Origin: Salirhabdus sp. Marseille-P4669
GTDB taxonomy: Bacteria; Bacillota; Bacilli; Bacillales; Alkalibacillaceae
Assembly: GCF_900240405.1 (NCBI RefSeq)
Contig: NZ_OEQK01000001.1
Location: forward strand, 558,001-622,000
Direction: 5' to 3'
Length of the DNA: 64,000 nucleotides
This document shows, piece after piece, positions 52,965-61,960 of the stretch (position 1 is the first letter of the stretch; each line of letters begins with the position of its first letter). The notes below the pieces were generated by a model. The model was not told the DNA's origin and made no database searches. It worked only from the letters and a program-made list of their open reading frames with translations. Made by a program: the position numbers and the translations under genes.

Positions 52965-52980
52965 TAGGAGGTCGTTTCGT

Positions 52981-54078
52981 ATGGCTGATGTAAAATTAGA
53001 AAACGTAAATAAGGTCTATGATGGAGATGTAACGGCAGTTAAAGATTTCAATTTAGATATTAAGGATAAGGAATTTATCGTATTTGTAGGTCCGTCTGGT
53101 TGTGGGAAATCTACGACTCTACGAATGATTGCAGGTCTCGAGGAAATTACTGAGGGAGACTTAGTCATTGATGGGAAGCGAGTTAACGATGTTCCACCTA
53201 AAGACCGTGATATCGCAATGGTGTTCCAAAACTATGCCCTTTATCCGCACATGAATGTGTATGATAACATGGCATTTGGGCTAAAGCTTCGCAAGTTTGA
53301 TAAAGCAGAAATCGATCGTCGAGTTCAAGAAGCGGCGAAAATTCTAGGGTTAGAAGACTATTTGAAGCGTAAGCCGAAAGCATTGTCTGGTGGGCAGCGT
53401 CAGCGTGTTGCGCTCGGTCGTGCGATTGTTAGGGATGCAAAGGTATTCTTAATGGATGAGCCACTTTCCAACCTGGATGCAAAGCTTCGTGTGCAAATGC
53501 GTGCAGAAATTCAAAAGCTTCACCAGCGCTTGCAAACAACGACGATTTACGTAACTCATGACCAAACAGAAGCAATGACGATGGCTACTAGACTAGTAGT
53601 TATGAAGGATGGGGTTATTCAACAAATTGGTTCGCCGAAAGAGGTATACGACAATCCAAACAATGTATTTGTTGGTGGATTTATCGGATCTCCAGCAATG
53701 AATTTCTTGAATGGTACGCTTGAGGAGCAATCGGTCAAAGTTGGGGAGCTAAGCATTAAAGTACCTGAAGGAAGAATGAAGGCCTTAAAGGAACAAGGTT
53801 ATGTCGGTAAAGAAGTTATTTTAGGAATTCGTCCAGAAGATATTCATGATGAACCAATCTTTCTTGAATCTTCACCTGATACAAAAGTATCAACAAAAGT
53901 AGATGTTGCGGAATTAATGGGGTCTGAAACGTATCTTTACTCAACGATTGGTGGTCAAGAAGTGATTGCGCGTGTAGATTCTCGTTCAGATTATATTGGT
54001 GGTCAAAATATTGACCTAGCACTCGACATGAACAAAGCACACTTCTTTGATAAAGAAACGGAAGAACGAATTCGATAA
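52981..54078 (+). CDS. msmX: Shared ABC sugar-import ATPase (MsmX/UgpC family)
   Basis: This 365-residue ATPase has Walker A GPSGCGKST (37-45), the Q loop, LSGGQ (135-139), Walker B with DEP (154-161) and a C-terminal regulatory OB-like domain. MsmX proteins energise several carbohydrate importers that lack their own ATPase. Two such importers occur in this window, at 6.9-10.1 kb and from 61.9 kb onward. The ATG follows TAGGAGGTCGTTTCGT. A candidate cre precedes it and a terminator follows, so it is a separate transcription unit. Confidence 0.93.
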   Translation: MADVKLENVNKVYDGDVTAVKDFNLDIKDKEFIVFVGPSGCGKSTTLRMIAGLEEITEGDLVIDGKRVNDVPPKDRDIAMVFQNYALYPHMNVYDNMAFGLKLRKFDKAEIDRRVQEAAKILGLEDYLKRKPKALSGGQRQRVALGRAIVRDAKVFLMDEPLSNLDAKLRVQMRAEIQKLHQRLQTTTIYVTHDQTEAMTMATRLVVMKDGVIQQIGSPKEVYDNPNNVFVGGFIGSPAMNFLNGTLEEQSVKVGELSIKVPEGRMKALKEQGYVGKEVILGIRPEDIHDEPIFLESSPDTKVSTKVDVAELMGSETYLYSTIGGQEVIARVDSRSDYIGGQNIDLALDMNKAHFFDKETEERIR

Positions 54079-54094
54079 ACCTCACGTCTATTTC

Positions 54095-54136
54095 AAAACC
54101 CGCAAAGTCATTATGACCATTGTGGGTTTTTCATCT
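54095..54136 (+). terminator. Terminator after the msmX-like gene
   Basis: AAAACCCGCAA (54095-54105) pairs with TTGTGGGTTTT (54120-54130) with one G-U pair, followed by a T-rich run. Confidence 0.8.
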
Positions 54137-54176
54137 TTTTTCAAAAAGCATTATACATTTTAGGGGGGAGTGGAGC

Positions 54177-55271
54177 ATGTCACCAATCGAAAAAGTAATA
54201 AACTATTTAGTGGAGCACGACTTAGACGGCATCTTGCTTAGAAAACGGAATAACTTTTCATGGCTTACAGGAGGAAGTGCGAATCACATTGTATTATCGG
54301 ACCCAAATGGCGTATCGGACTTTCTTATTTTTCGGGATAAAACCTATTTAATTACGACCTCGATGGAGGAAAAACGGATTTTGGAGGAAGAGTGCTCCAA
54401 TGTCAGCTTTGCGTTTGAGCTCATTAGTGCTAATTGGATGGAGGGAACCGATTCCATCATTCGAAATCTCATTTCCAACAAAAGCGTTGTAACAGATTCA
54501 CAATTTGATGAGCTAAAAAATGTTGATGCAGACTTAATTCGATTACGAGCAGCCTTATCCAAAGAGGAGATTGTGAATTATAAAGAAATTTGCCAAACGA
54601 CTGCATTCGCAATTGAAAAGACAGGGAAAGAAATTAAACCTGGCATGACTGAGCATGAGATTGCGGCGGCATTACAAACGAATGTGCTTGAAAAAGGTCT
54701 GAATGTCCATGTTGCTCTTGTTGCGACCGATGAGCGAATTTTTAAGTATCGACATCCAATCCCTACCTATAAAAAACTGCGCAAATATGCGATGCTTGTA
54801 ATTTGTGCGGAAAAGGGTGGGCTTGTTGCGAACTGTACTCGTTTTGTCCATTTTGGCGAGCTACCTGACAATCTTGTTCCAATTCGGGAAAAGCTAGCTC
54901 GAATCGATATGACGATGAATCTTGCCACAAAGCCAGGCGTCCAAGTTGGTGAGGTCATTCAAGCAGGGATTGACGCGTATGCTGAGCAAGGCTACAAGGA
55001 CGAATGGCGTTATTTACATATGGGTGGATTAACAGGCTACAACACGAGAGAAATCATTGGAACTCCGGAGTCGAATCATTTGGTCCGAGTAAATGAAGCA
55101 TACGCCTGGAATCCAGCATTGCCAGGGGTGAAATCGGAGGATACGATGCTAGTTCAGGAGGACCATATCGAATTCCTTACCCACACAGGAGATTGGGAAT
55201 ACATTACAGTAGAAGTAGATGGCAAAAAATACGAGCGGCCAACGATTTTAGTACGAAATGTAGGTGAATGA
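54177..55271 (+). CDS. M24 (pita-bread fold) protein with most metal ligands lost
   Basis: This 364-residue protein has the creatinase N-terminal domain (about residues 1-125) and the C-terminal M24 fold of proline aminopeptidases. Aligned by eye with E. coli PepP, the first two Asp ligands fall on Cys and Asn (VICAEKGGLVANCTR), the His ligand is replaced in YLHMGGLTGY, the first Glu becomes Asn (AWNPALPG) and only the last Glu (SEDTMLV) is kept. Metal-dependent peptidase activity is therefore doubtful; a creatinase-like or other hydrolase role is possible. It overlaps the upstream region of galK and is probably co-transcribed with galK-galT. ATG at 54,177 follows GGGGGGAGTGGA. Confidence 0.82.
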   Translation: MSPIEKVINYLVEHDLDGILLRKRNNFSWLTGGSANHIVLSDPNGVSDFLIFRDKTYLITTSMEEKRILEEECSNVSFAFELISANWMEGTDSIIRNLISNKSVVTDSQFDELKNVDADLIRLRAALSKEEIVNYKEICQTTAFAIEKTGKEIKPGMTEHEIAAALQTNVLEKGLNVHVALVATDERIFKYRHPIPTYKKLRKYAMLVICAEKGGLVANCTRFVHFGELPDNLVPIREKLARIDMTMNLATKPGVQVGEVIQAGIDAYAEQGYKDEWRYLHMGGLTGYNTREIIGTPESNHLVRVNEAYAWNPALPGVKSEDTMLVQEDHIEFLTHTGDWEYITVEVDGKKYERPTILVRNVGE

Positions 55272-55272
55272 T

Positions 55273-56433
55273 ATGAAACAACTAAAGCAAACCTTTACCG
55301 AAATATTTGGAGCAGGAAATACCGAAACCTTTTTTGCACCAGGACGAGTCAACTTAATTGGTGAGCATACAGATTATAACGGTGGACATGTTTTCCCGTG
55401 TGCGTTAAACATTGGAACATACAGTGTAGTTCATAAACGGAAAGATTCCAAGGTGCGAATGTACTCGATAAACTTTCCGGATATAGGTGTAGTTGAATTT
55501 GATTTAAACCATATCGAATATGAAGAAGCGCATAATTGGGCTAATTATCCAAAGGGCGTTCTTTCCGTGTTGCAGCAAAAGGGGTATGACATCACTCAAG
55601 GATTTGATGCAGTTTTTTACGGGAATATCCCGAATGGAGCGGGCTTGTCTTCTTCCGCATCGATTGAATTGGTTACTGCTGTTATGGTGAATGATCTTTT
55701 CGGCTTCGATATCGATCCACTAACCCTTGTCCAAGCAGCCCAGCAAGCTGAAAACACGTTTGTTGGGGTCAATTGTGGCATAATGGACCAGTTTTCCATC
55801 GGCTTTGGAAAAGAGAACCATGCGATTCTATTAAACTGTAAAACCCTTAAATATACATACAGTCCCATGGAGCTTGGGGCATTATCTTTAGTAATTGCTA
55901 ATACAAATAAACAAAGAGGCTTAGCAGATTCGAAATACAATGAGCGACGGGGAGAATGTGAGCAAGCATTAAAAGACTTGCAACAAATCCATAAGATTGA
56001 CCATTTATGTGACCTATCACTAGAAGACTTTGAAAAGTCCAAATACCTTATTGAAAATCCAATCCATCGAAAGCGAGCACAACATGTTATATCGGAAAAT
56101 GAACGTACGGTAATGGCGAGTGAGCTATTGAAGCTTGGGGATATTCAGGCCTTTGGTCAGTTAATTAATGAGTCTCATCAGTCCTTAAAAGAAAACTATG
56201 AGGTGACGGGTGTTGAGCTAGATGCTTTAGTGGAGGCTGCTTGGGAAGAAGGTGCTGTGGGAGCACGGATGACAGGGGCAGGCTTTGGTGGCTGTACCGT
56301 TAATCTAATTGAAACAGAAAAAATGGATGCGTTTATGGCGAAGGTAGCAAAACGATACGAACAAACAACAGGCTTATCTCCAGCATTTTATCCAGTTGCC
56401 ATTGGGGATGGAGCGAAAAAGCTAAGCGAATAA
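55273..56433 (+). CDS. galK: Galactokinase GalK
   Basis: This 386-residue GHMP kinase phosphorylates galactose to galactose 1-phosphate. GRVNLIGEHTDYNGGHVFP is the galactokinase signature, PNGAGLSSSASIE the ATP-binding GHMP motif, and GARMTGAGFGGCTVNL the C-terminal motif. ATG at 55,273 has AGGTGA six bases upstream. It starts one base after the stop of the M24-fold gene and precedes galT by 18 bp. Confidence 0.96.
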   Translation: MKQLKQTFTEIFGAGNTETFFAPGRVNLIGEHTDYNGGHVFPCALNIGTYSVVHKRKDSKVRMYSINFPDIGVVEFDLNHIEYEEAHNWANYPKGVLSVLQQKGYDITQGFDAVFYGNIPNGAGLSSSASIELVTAVMVNDLFGFDIDPLTLVQAAQQAENTFVGVNCGIMDQFSIGFGKENHAILLNCKTLKYTYSPMELGALSLVIANTNKQRGLADSKYNERRGECEQALKDLQQIHKIDHLCDLSLEDFEKSKYLIENPIHRKRAQHVISENERTVMASELLKLGDIQAFGQLINESHQSLKENYEVTGVELDALVEAAWEEGAVGARMTGAGFGGCTVNLIETEKMDAFMAKVAKRYEQTTGLSPAFYPVAIGDGAKKLSE

Positions 56434-56451
56434 TCGAAGGGAGGCGCAATC

Positions 56452-57966
56452 ATGTCTATTCCTATTTACCAAGAAATTGGACGTTTACTCCAATATGGCT
56501 TGCAGAAGGGCTTAATAGAAAAATGGGATGTGGATTATGTTCGAAACCAACTACTTGATACATTAGGACTTAAGGATTGGCAGGAGTCTGAAATCCCTGA
56601 GGAGCAGCTGGATAATCCCTCTTCTATTTTAGAAAATATGTTAGATTGGGCGGCTGAACAAAATCTGTTTACACCAAATACGGTAACGAACCGAGACTTA
56701 TTTGATGCGAGAATAATGGGGCATTTCGTTCCTCATCCATCTACCGTAAATAATCACTTTAAAAAATTAGCTCGTGAAAAAGGCATCGAACAAGCAACAG
56801 ATTACTTTTATCAGTTTAGCCAGGATGTGCATTACATACGAACGAATCGAGTTCAAAAAAACATGCATTGGTTAAGCGCAACACCTTATGGGGATATGGA
56901 AATTACCATCAATTTATCAAAGCCAGAAAAGGACCCGCGAGATATTGCTGCTGCCAAAAAGGATAGGACAAACTATCCGGAATGTGTGCTGTGCAAAAAC
57001 AATGTAGGATATGCTGGAAGAACGAATCATCCAGCACGTCAAAATCATCGCATTATCCCACTGGAGCTGAACGGTGATCAGTGGTATTTGCAATATTCAC
57101 CGTACGTGTATTACAACCAGCATGCGATTGTTCTATCAGAAGCGCATCGTCCAATGAAAATTAATAAGAAGGCATTTGAAAACTTATTAGCCTTTGTCGA
57201 GCAGTTTCCACATTTCTTTATTGGATCGAATGCAGATCTTCCTATTGTAGGTGGCTCTATCTTAAATCATGATCACTATCAAGCTGGCCAGCATGACTTT
57301 CCAATGGCCAAAGCAAGCATAAAGGAATACGTTACGCTAACGGAATACCCAGCTGTAAAAGTAGGCATTTTAGACTGGCCAATGTCCGTTATTCGTTTAC
57401 AGTCGGACTCTAAGGAAGACTTAACCAATTTAGCAGCTCACATTTTGCAAGCCTGGCAGCAGTATGAGGATCCAACGGTCGAGATTTTAAAGGAAACAAA
57501 TGGGGTGCCACACAATACGATTACGCCAATTGCAAGAAGAAGAAACGATCTATTTGAGCTCGATTTAGTGCTACGAAATAATCGTACAAATGAAGAGCAT
57601 CCGATGGGGATTTTCCACCCGCATGCGGAGGTGCATCATATTAAGAAAGAAAATATTGGCTTGATTGAGGTAATGGGGCTTGCGGTACTACCTGGACGTT
57701 TAAAAGACGAGCTAGAAAAACTAGTAACCTATTTAGCGCTGCCAGATTACAAGGCACGGATCGAGCAGGACCCTGAAACGAGCAAACATGTGCAATGGGC
57801 TGTTGAGCTAATGGAAAAATATGATAAAGTAGAAATTACCAAAGCCATTTTACAAAAGGAGCTAGCTGACAAGTTTCGTATCGTGCTTGAGCATGCAGCA
57901 GTTTTCAAGAAGGACGCGAAGGGAAAGGATGCATTCTGTCGGTTCTATCAATCTTTAAATGACTAG
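56452..57966 (+). CDS. galT: UDP-glucose-hexose-1-phosphate uridylyltransferase GalT (class II, Firmicutes type)
   Basis: This 504-residue enzyme exchanges UMP between UDP-glucose and galactose 1-phosphate. It belongs to the long GalT form of Firmicutes; ILNHDHYQAGQHDFPM holds the histidine active-site region. The ATG follows GGGAGGCGCAATC. It overlaps the open frame of the following sensor gene by a few bases. No galE or galM is present in the window, so UDP-galactose epimerase must be encoded elsewhere or beyond the right edge. Confidence 0.95.
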   Translation: MSIPIYQEIGRLLQYGLQKGLIEKWDVDYVRNQLLDTLGLKDWQESEIPEEQLDNPSSILENMLDWAAEQNLFTPNTVTNRDLFDARIMGHFVPHPSTVNNHFKKLAREKGIEQATDYFYQFSQDVHYIRTNRVQKNMHWLSATPYGDMEITINLSKPEKDPRDIAAAKKDRTNYPECVLCKNNVGYAGRTNHPARQNHRIIPLELNGDQWYLQYSPYVYYNQHAIVLSEAHRPMKINKKAFENLLAFVEQFPHFFIGSNADLPIVGGSILNHDHYQAGQHDFPMAKASIKEYVTLTEYPAVKVGILDWPMSVIRLQSDSKEDLTNLAAHILQAWQQYEDPTVEILKETNGVPHNTITPIARRRNDLFELDLVLRNNRTNEEHPMGIFHPHAEVHHIKKENIGLIEVMGLAVLPGRLKDELEKLVTYLALPDYKARIEQDPETSKHVQWAVELMEKYDKVEITKAILQKELADKFRIVLEHAAVFKKDAKGKDAFCRFYQSLND

Positions 57967-57982
57967 TAAATTTGGTGATTCT

Positions 57983-58990
57983 ATGAAAAATATTTCAAAG
58001 TCAATAGCATACGGAGTGGGCGGTATACTCTTTGTGCTTTCCTTTTTTCTTATGATCTACTTTGGAAAAGAGACATTCCACGTACAAGAACGGGAACAAG
58101 TAAAAGCCGTTCAAGAGGATCCCCTTCATATCGTCTTAATTCCGGAAGAGATGAATAATCCGTACTGGCGAATGATTGAGCGTGGGGCTAAAAAGGTTGC
58201 AAGTGAACACAATGTGTATTTAGAGTATGAGGGGCCAAAGCAAGCGGATAACGATGAACAGCTCCGTATTTTGGATAAAATGATTGATGCAGAAGTAGAT
58301 GGAATTTTAGTGCAAGGTGTAGAGGATGAACGATTTGTTCAGCTTGTAACATTAGCGAGAGAAAAAGGGATTCCGGTTGTAACGCTTGATGGGGATGTTC
58401 CGATGAGTTCCCGAAATGCTTATGTTGGGATGGACAACTATCGTGCAGGCTATGTAGCTGGTAAATCGTTAATCTATGAGACTACTGGGGAGCAATTTGT
58501 TGGCATCATCGCAGGACGCCTGGATTCTGTCCATCAGCGTGAGCGGATACGTGGCTTTAAGGAAGCCATCAAGCAAGAGAAACGGATTCAGCTTTTGACC
58601 ATTAAGGAGTCAAGCTTAACGACAATTGGAGCGGCACAAGCGACCTATCAGCTGTTCAAGCAGTATCCAGAGGTGACGGCTATTTTTGGGGCAAGCATTC
58701 TGGATGGAGATGGTATTTTACAAGGAATGGAGCAAATGAATCGCTCGAAGCGAAAAGCAACCATCATCACAATAGATACGTTGTCACAAGCGAAAGCCTA
58801 CTTAAAAGAAGGCTATGTGGATGCATCCATTATTCAATACCCAGAGCAAATGGGAGAAAAGGGAATGACATTAATGCTAGGCTTCTTGGAAGGACAATAT
58901 GCCGATGCCCTACAGCATACACCGATTGAGCTCATAACCAAGGAAGAGGTTCGCATCGAGGAGCAGCAAGGGAAAGGAGAACAGCCATGA
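57983..58990 (+). CDS. Membrane-anchored sugar-binding sensor protein (periplasmic binding protein type 1 fold)
   Basis: This 335-residue protein has one N-terminal membrane span (about residues 8-28), no lipobox, and an RbsB/XylF-like sugar-binding domain (HIVLIPEEMNNPYWRMIERGAKKVA, DGILVQGVED, IPVVTLDGDVP). It is translationally coupled (ATGA overlap) to a YesM-type kinase, so it probably presents a sugar to the kinase, like XylFII in the XylFII-LytS/YesN system of clostridia, rather than feeding a transporter. ATG at 57,983 is chosen because the longer frame starts inside galT without a ribosome binding site. Galactose or a galactoside is the likely signal from context. Confidence 0.87.
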   Translation: MKNISKSIAYGVGGILFVLSFFLMIYFGKETFHVQEREQVKAVQEDPLHIVLIPEEMNNPYWRMIERGAKKVASEHNVYLEYEGPKQADNDEQLRILDKMIDAEVDGILVQGVEDERFVQLVTLAREKGIPVVTLDGDVPMSSRNAYVGMDNYRAGYVAGKSLIYETTGEQFVGIIAGRLDSVHQRERIRGFKEAIKQEKRIQLLTIKESSLTTIGAAQATYQLFKQYPEVTAIFGASILDGDGILQGMEQMNRSKRKATIITIDTLSQAKAYLKEGYVDASIIQYPEQMGEKGMTLMLGFLEGQYADALQHTPIELITKEEVRIEEQQGKGEQP

Positions 58991-60438
58991 AATCCATCCG
59001 TAGTAAATTAATGCTGTATTTCTTCTCCTTTGTTGTTTTATTTAATATTGTATCCGTTTCCATCTATTTCAGTAGTAATCGCCTATTAGATGAGTACCAT
59101 CATAGCTTTGAGCGATTTTTAACCTTAAATACAATATCCCAAACCTCCATGGATTTGTATGACAAGGTAAATGCATTCGTTTTAAAAGGAGATATGGATT
59201 CGTTTAAGGAATTTTATGAAGTAAAAACGAATATGGTGGGGCTAAAAAATGGTCTATCTGATACATTAATGGGACTAGACCCAATCCAATTTCGAAAATA
59301 CAATAACATGATCGAAACCTTCATTCAAGAAACCGAAATGACGGCAGGATTTTTAATACAAAATGATATGGAGCAATATACGTATCATTTAAAGGAAGCA
59401 AGAGAAACGTCTTCGTACATACAAGAGACAACCTTAAGCTTAATCGATTTGGAATTAACGGAATATCAGTCGTTTTATCAAGTGCTTCAGGAACGGAACC
59501 AAGCATTTAAATGGTTTACGATTAGTTTGTTTGTTACTACCGTCTTACTCGCCATTTTTGTCGCCATTTGGTTTTCACGAGGGATTAATCGACCAATTCG
59601 ATCGTTATGGAAAGCCGCGGGACAAGTATCGAAAGGAAATTTTATTGGGCCAGACATCGAAATCAAATCTAATGATGAACTGAAGCTACTCGGAAATACC
59701 TTTAACGATATGCGACGAAACATTCAAGGCTTAATTGAAGAAATAAAGGAAAAGTCCGAGCTCGACCGATTATACAAGGAGCTGGAGCTGAAGCATTTAC
59801 AAAATCAAATTAATCCACATTTTTTATTTAATACATTAAATACGATTGCACGTATGTCGTACTTGGAGGATGCTCGGTCTACGACGCGATTAATTGAGTC
59901 GGTTTCCTCTATTCTACGCCATAGCTTAGGGGATATTAGTAAGTCTGTTACGTTAAAAAGTGAAGTGGAGATTGTGGAAGATTATTTTATTATACAAAAG
60001 ACAAGGTTTGTAGACCGAATTCAATTTGTTCGCGACCTGAGGACATCCCATTTAGATATTTCCGTGCCTCGATTAACGCTCCAACCACTAATTGAAAATG
60101 CGTTTATTCATGGGATTGAAGAGAAAGAAGAGGGCGGAATGATTGTATTAAAAATCTATGATAAGGGAGCTCAAACCATTGTCGAGGTTTCAGATAATGG
60201 GAAAGGGATGTCGGAGGAGCAAATCGATCAATTGCTACACGGGAAAAATCATACCGACGAGGAGCATCAAGGACATTCTACAGGACTTGGATTCACCAAT
60301 GTCATACGGCGCCTACAGCTCTTTTATCAGCAGGACCATATTGTTGAGATTGAGTCTACTTTAGGGGAAGGGACGACCATTCGTCTGTTCTTACCACAAG
60401 AGGATGCAAAGCTGAACAGGGGAGGCGAAATCGCATGA
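58987..60438 (+). CDS. Sensor histidine kinase, YesM/LytS-like
   Basis: This 483-residue kinase has two membrane spans (about 7-28 and 176-196) enclosing an extracellular helical domain, then HAMP (about 197-250), the His_kinase domain with His278 in NQINPHFLFN, and an HATPase domain with LIENAFIHGIEE, DNGKGMS and GLGFTNVIRRL. Its extracellular part is small and helical, so ligand recognition may depend on the binding protein encoded just before it. ATGA overlaps link it to both neighbours. Confidence 0.93.
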   Translation: MKSIRSKLMLYFFSFVVLFNIVSVSIYFSSNRLLDEYHHSFERFLTLNTISQTSMDLYDKVNAFVLKGDMDSFKEFYEVKTNMVGLKNGLSDTLMGLDPIQFRKYNNMIETFIQETEMTAGFLIQNDMEQYTYHLKEARETSSYIQETTLSLIDLELTEYQSFYQVLQERNQAFKWFTISLFVTTVLLAIFVAIWFSRGINRPIRSLWKAAGQVSKGNFIGPDIEIKSNDELKLLGNTFNDMRRNIQGLIEEIKEKSELDRLYKELELKHLQNQINPHFLFNTLNTIARMSYLEDARSTTRLIESVSSILRHSLGDISKSVTLKSEVEIVEDYFIIQKTRFVDRIQFVRDLRTSHLDISVPRLTLQPLIENAFIHGIEEKEEGGMIVLKIYDKGAQTIVEVSDNGKGMSEEQIDQLLHGKNHTDEEHQGHSTGLGFTNVIRRLQLFYQQDHIVEIESTLGEGTTIRLFLPQEDAKLNRGGEIA

Positions 60439-61853
60439 GGGTAGTCATTGCGGAGGATGAAATGTTTGAGCGAAAGGCGATGAAGAAATTTTTAGAGGAA
60501 AGCTTTCCACATCTACAAGTCGTTGGGGAAGCGGTAAATGGACGGAAAGCCATTCAACTCGCAGACGAGCTTCTGCCGGACTTTATCATTATGGATATTA
60601 AAATGCCTGGTGTAGACGGCTTGAAAGCAATAGAAGCGATTTTGAAAACCCACCCAAATATGAAATTTATTATTGCCTCGGCGTATGATTCCTTTGAATA
60701 TGCGAAGCAAGCGATGAAAATGGGCGTTAAAGAATATATATTAAAGCCCAGTAAAAAGGATGAAACGATTCAAGCAATTGTTCGTGTGCAAAAGGAAATA
60801 ACAAGGGAGCAGGAGCAGGCGAAAAAGGATGGGGAAACGAAAGAGCTTGCAAAGCACCACTTTTTGTTGAAGGTGATGCAGCATGAAATTGACGAGGAAG
60901 TAAAAGCGTTGAAGAAAGACTTGTATCCAAGCATTAAGTCTGCCTGTTTTTTTAATATAGAGCCAGTTACAGAGGAAATCATTCAGGAGGTTGATTTCTT
61001 TTTACATCAACATAGCCCACATACCTACATTACACAAAAGCAAAATGACCAATATGTCGTCTTTTTTTTATCCAGGGAAAAGGAAATAAAGTCTACGATG
61101 TTAACATTTGCTAGAAAATTACATCTTGCATTGGAAAAATCCGTTTATATTGGAATCGGAAATCCGTATACGCAGCTTAAAGATTTTCCTACCTCTTTTT
61201 ATGAGGCTACAAAGGCTGTACGACAGCTTGCCGCATCCAAGCAAGCAAATTATGGTTTCTATACAGAAGAAATGGATTCCGATGTCGATGTAGAGGAGCA
61301 ATTTTTACAGGAAATCCAGGCTGGGAATGAGAAGGGTGCAGAGCAAGCCTTTCGTAAAGTGAAAAGGAAGGACATCGATTTACAGGAGCTTTTCTTTAAG
61401 GTAAAGCAATTATTAGAATCGATGCAAATTGAAACACGCTCTCTTAAACTAGCCGATTACGAAAGTGAAGTGGAATGGATTCGCTTTATTCCGTTTTGCT
61501 GTGTGGAAATTCAACAAGTCTATCAATCTCGAAAATATATAGAACGTGCAAAACGATATATTTTAGAGCGATATGACCAGCAAATCACATTAGAGGAAGT
61601 AGCCCAGTATGTCGATTTAAGTCCGAATTACTTTTCGTTATTGTTTAAAGAAAAAACATCCAAAACCTTTATTGATTTTCTAACCGAAGCCAGACTAGAT
61701 CGAGCGAAGCAGCTACTGGAGGAAAATGAATTAAGCCTGAAGGAAATATGCTATCAAATAGGCTACAAGGATCCCAACTATTTTAGCCGGGTGTTCAAAA
61801 AGCATTTTCATGTATCTCCTAAGCAATTCCAAAAACAAATCTTAAAAATGTGA
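60435..61853 (+). CDS. Response regulator with AraC-type DNA-binding domain (YesN-like)
   Basis: This 472-residue regulator has a receiver domain with phospho-acceptor Asp54 (IIMDIKMPG) and Lys104 (LKPSKK), a linker domain of about 220 residues, and two AraC helix-turn-helix motifs at the end (TLEEVAQYVDLSPNYFSLLFKEKTSKTFIDF and SLKEICYQIGYKDPNYFSRVFKKHF). Such YesN proteins activate nearby sugar ABC importer operons. The next promoter, before the ABC binding protein, has a consensus -10 but no -35 box, as expected for activator dependence. Confidence 0.94.
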   Translation: MRVVIAEDEMFERKAMKKFLEESFPHLQVVGEAVNGRKAIQLADELLPDFIIMDIKMPGVDGLKAIEAILKTHPNMKFIIASAYDSFEYAKQAMKMGVKEYILKPSKKDETIQAIVRVQKEITREQEQAKKDGETKELAKHHFLLKVMQHEIDEEVKALKKDLYPSIKSACFFNIEPVTEEIIQEVDFFLHQHSPHTYITQKQNDQYVVFFLSREKEIKSTMLTFARKLHLALEKSVYIGIGNPYTQLKDFPTSFYEATKAVRQLAASKQANYGFYTEEMDSDVDVEEQFLQEIQAGNEKGAEQAFRKVKRKDIDLQELFFKVKQLLESMQIETRSLKLADYESEVEWIRFIPFCCVEIQQVYQSRKYIERAKRYILERYDQQITLEEVAQYVDLSPNYFSLLFKEKTSKTFIDFLTEARLDRAKQLLEENELSLKEICYQIGYKDPNYFSRVFKKHFHVSPKQFQKQILKM

Positions 61854-61908
61854 AGAAAATAGGAAAAAAGTATAGAAATTTACATCCCCTTAAACGTTCC
61901 CTGGTTAC

Positions 61909-61914
61909 TATAAT
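61909..61914 (+). promoter_or_regulatory. Activator-type -10 element before the ABC importer operon
   Basis: A perfect TATAAT is present, but at the -35 position there is only a C-rich stretch. This fits a promoter that needs the YesN-like regulator encoded immediately upstream. Confidence 0.55.
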
Positions 61915-61920
61915 GAAATA

Positions 61921-61934
61921 TGAAAACGCTATCA
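61921..61934 (+). promoter_or_regulatory. Perfect cre overlapping the predicted transcription start
   Basis: TGAAAACGCTATCA fits TGNAANCGNWNNCW at all positions. It begins about 7 bp after the -10 box, so CcpA bound here would block initiation. Confidence 0.7.
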
Positions 61935-61960
61935 AACTTTTAGAAAAGGGGGAAAATAGA

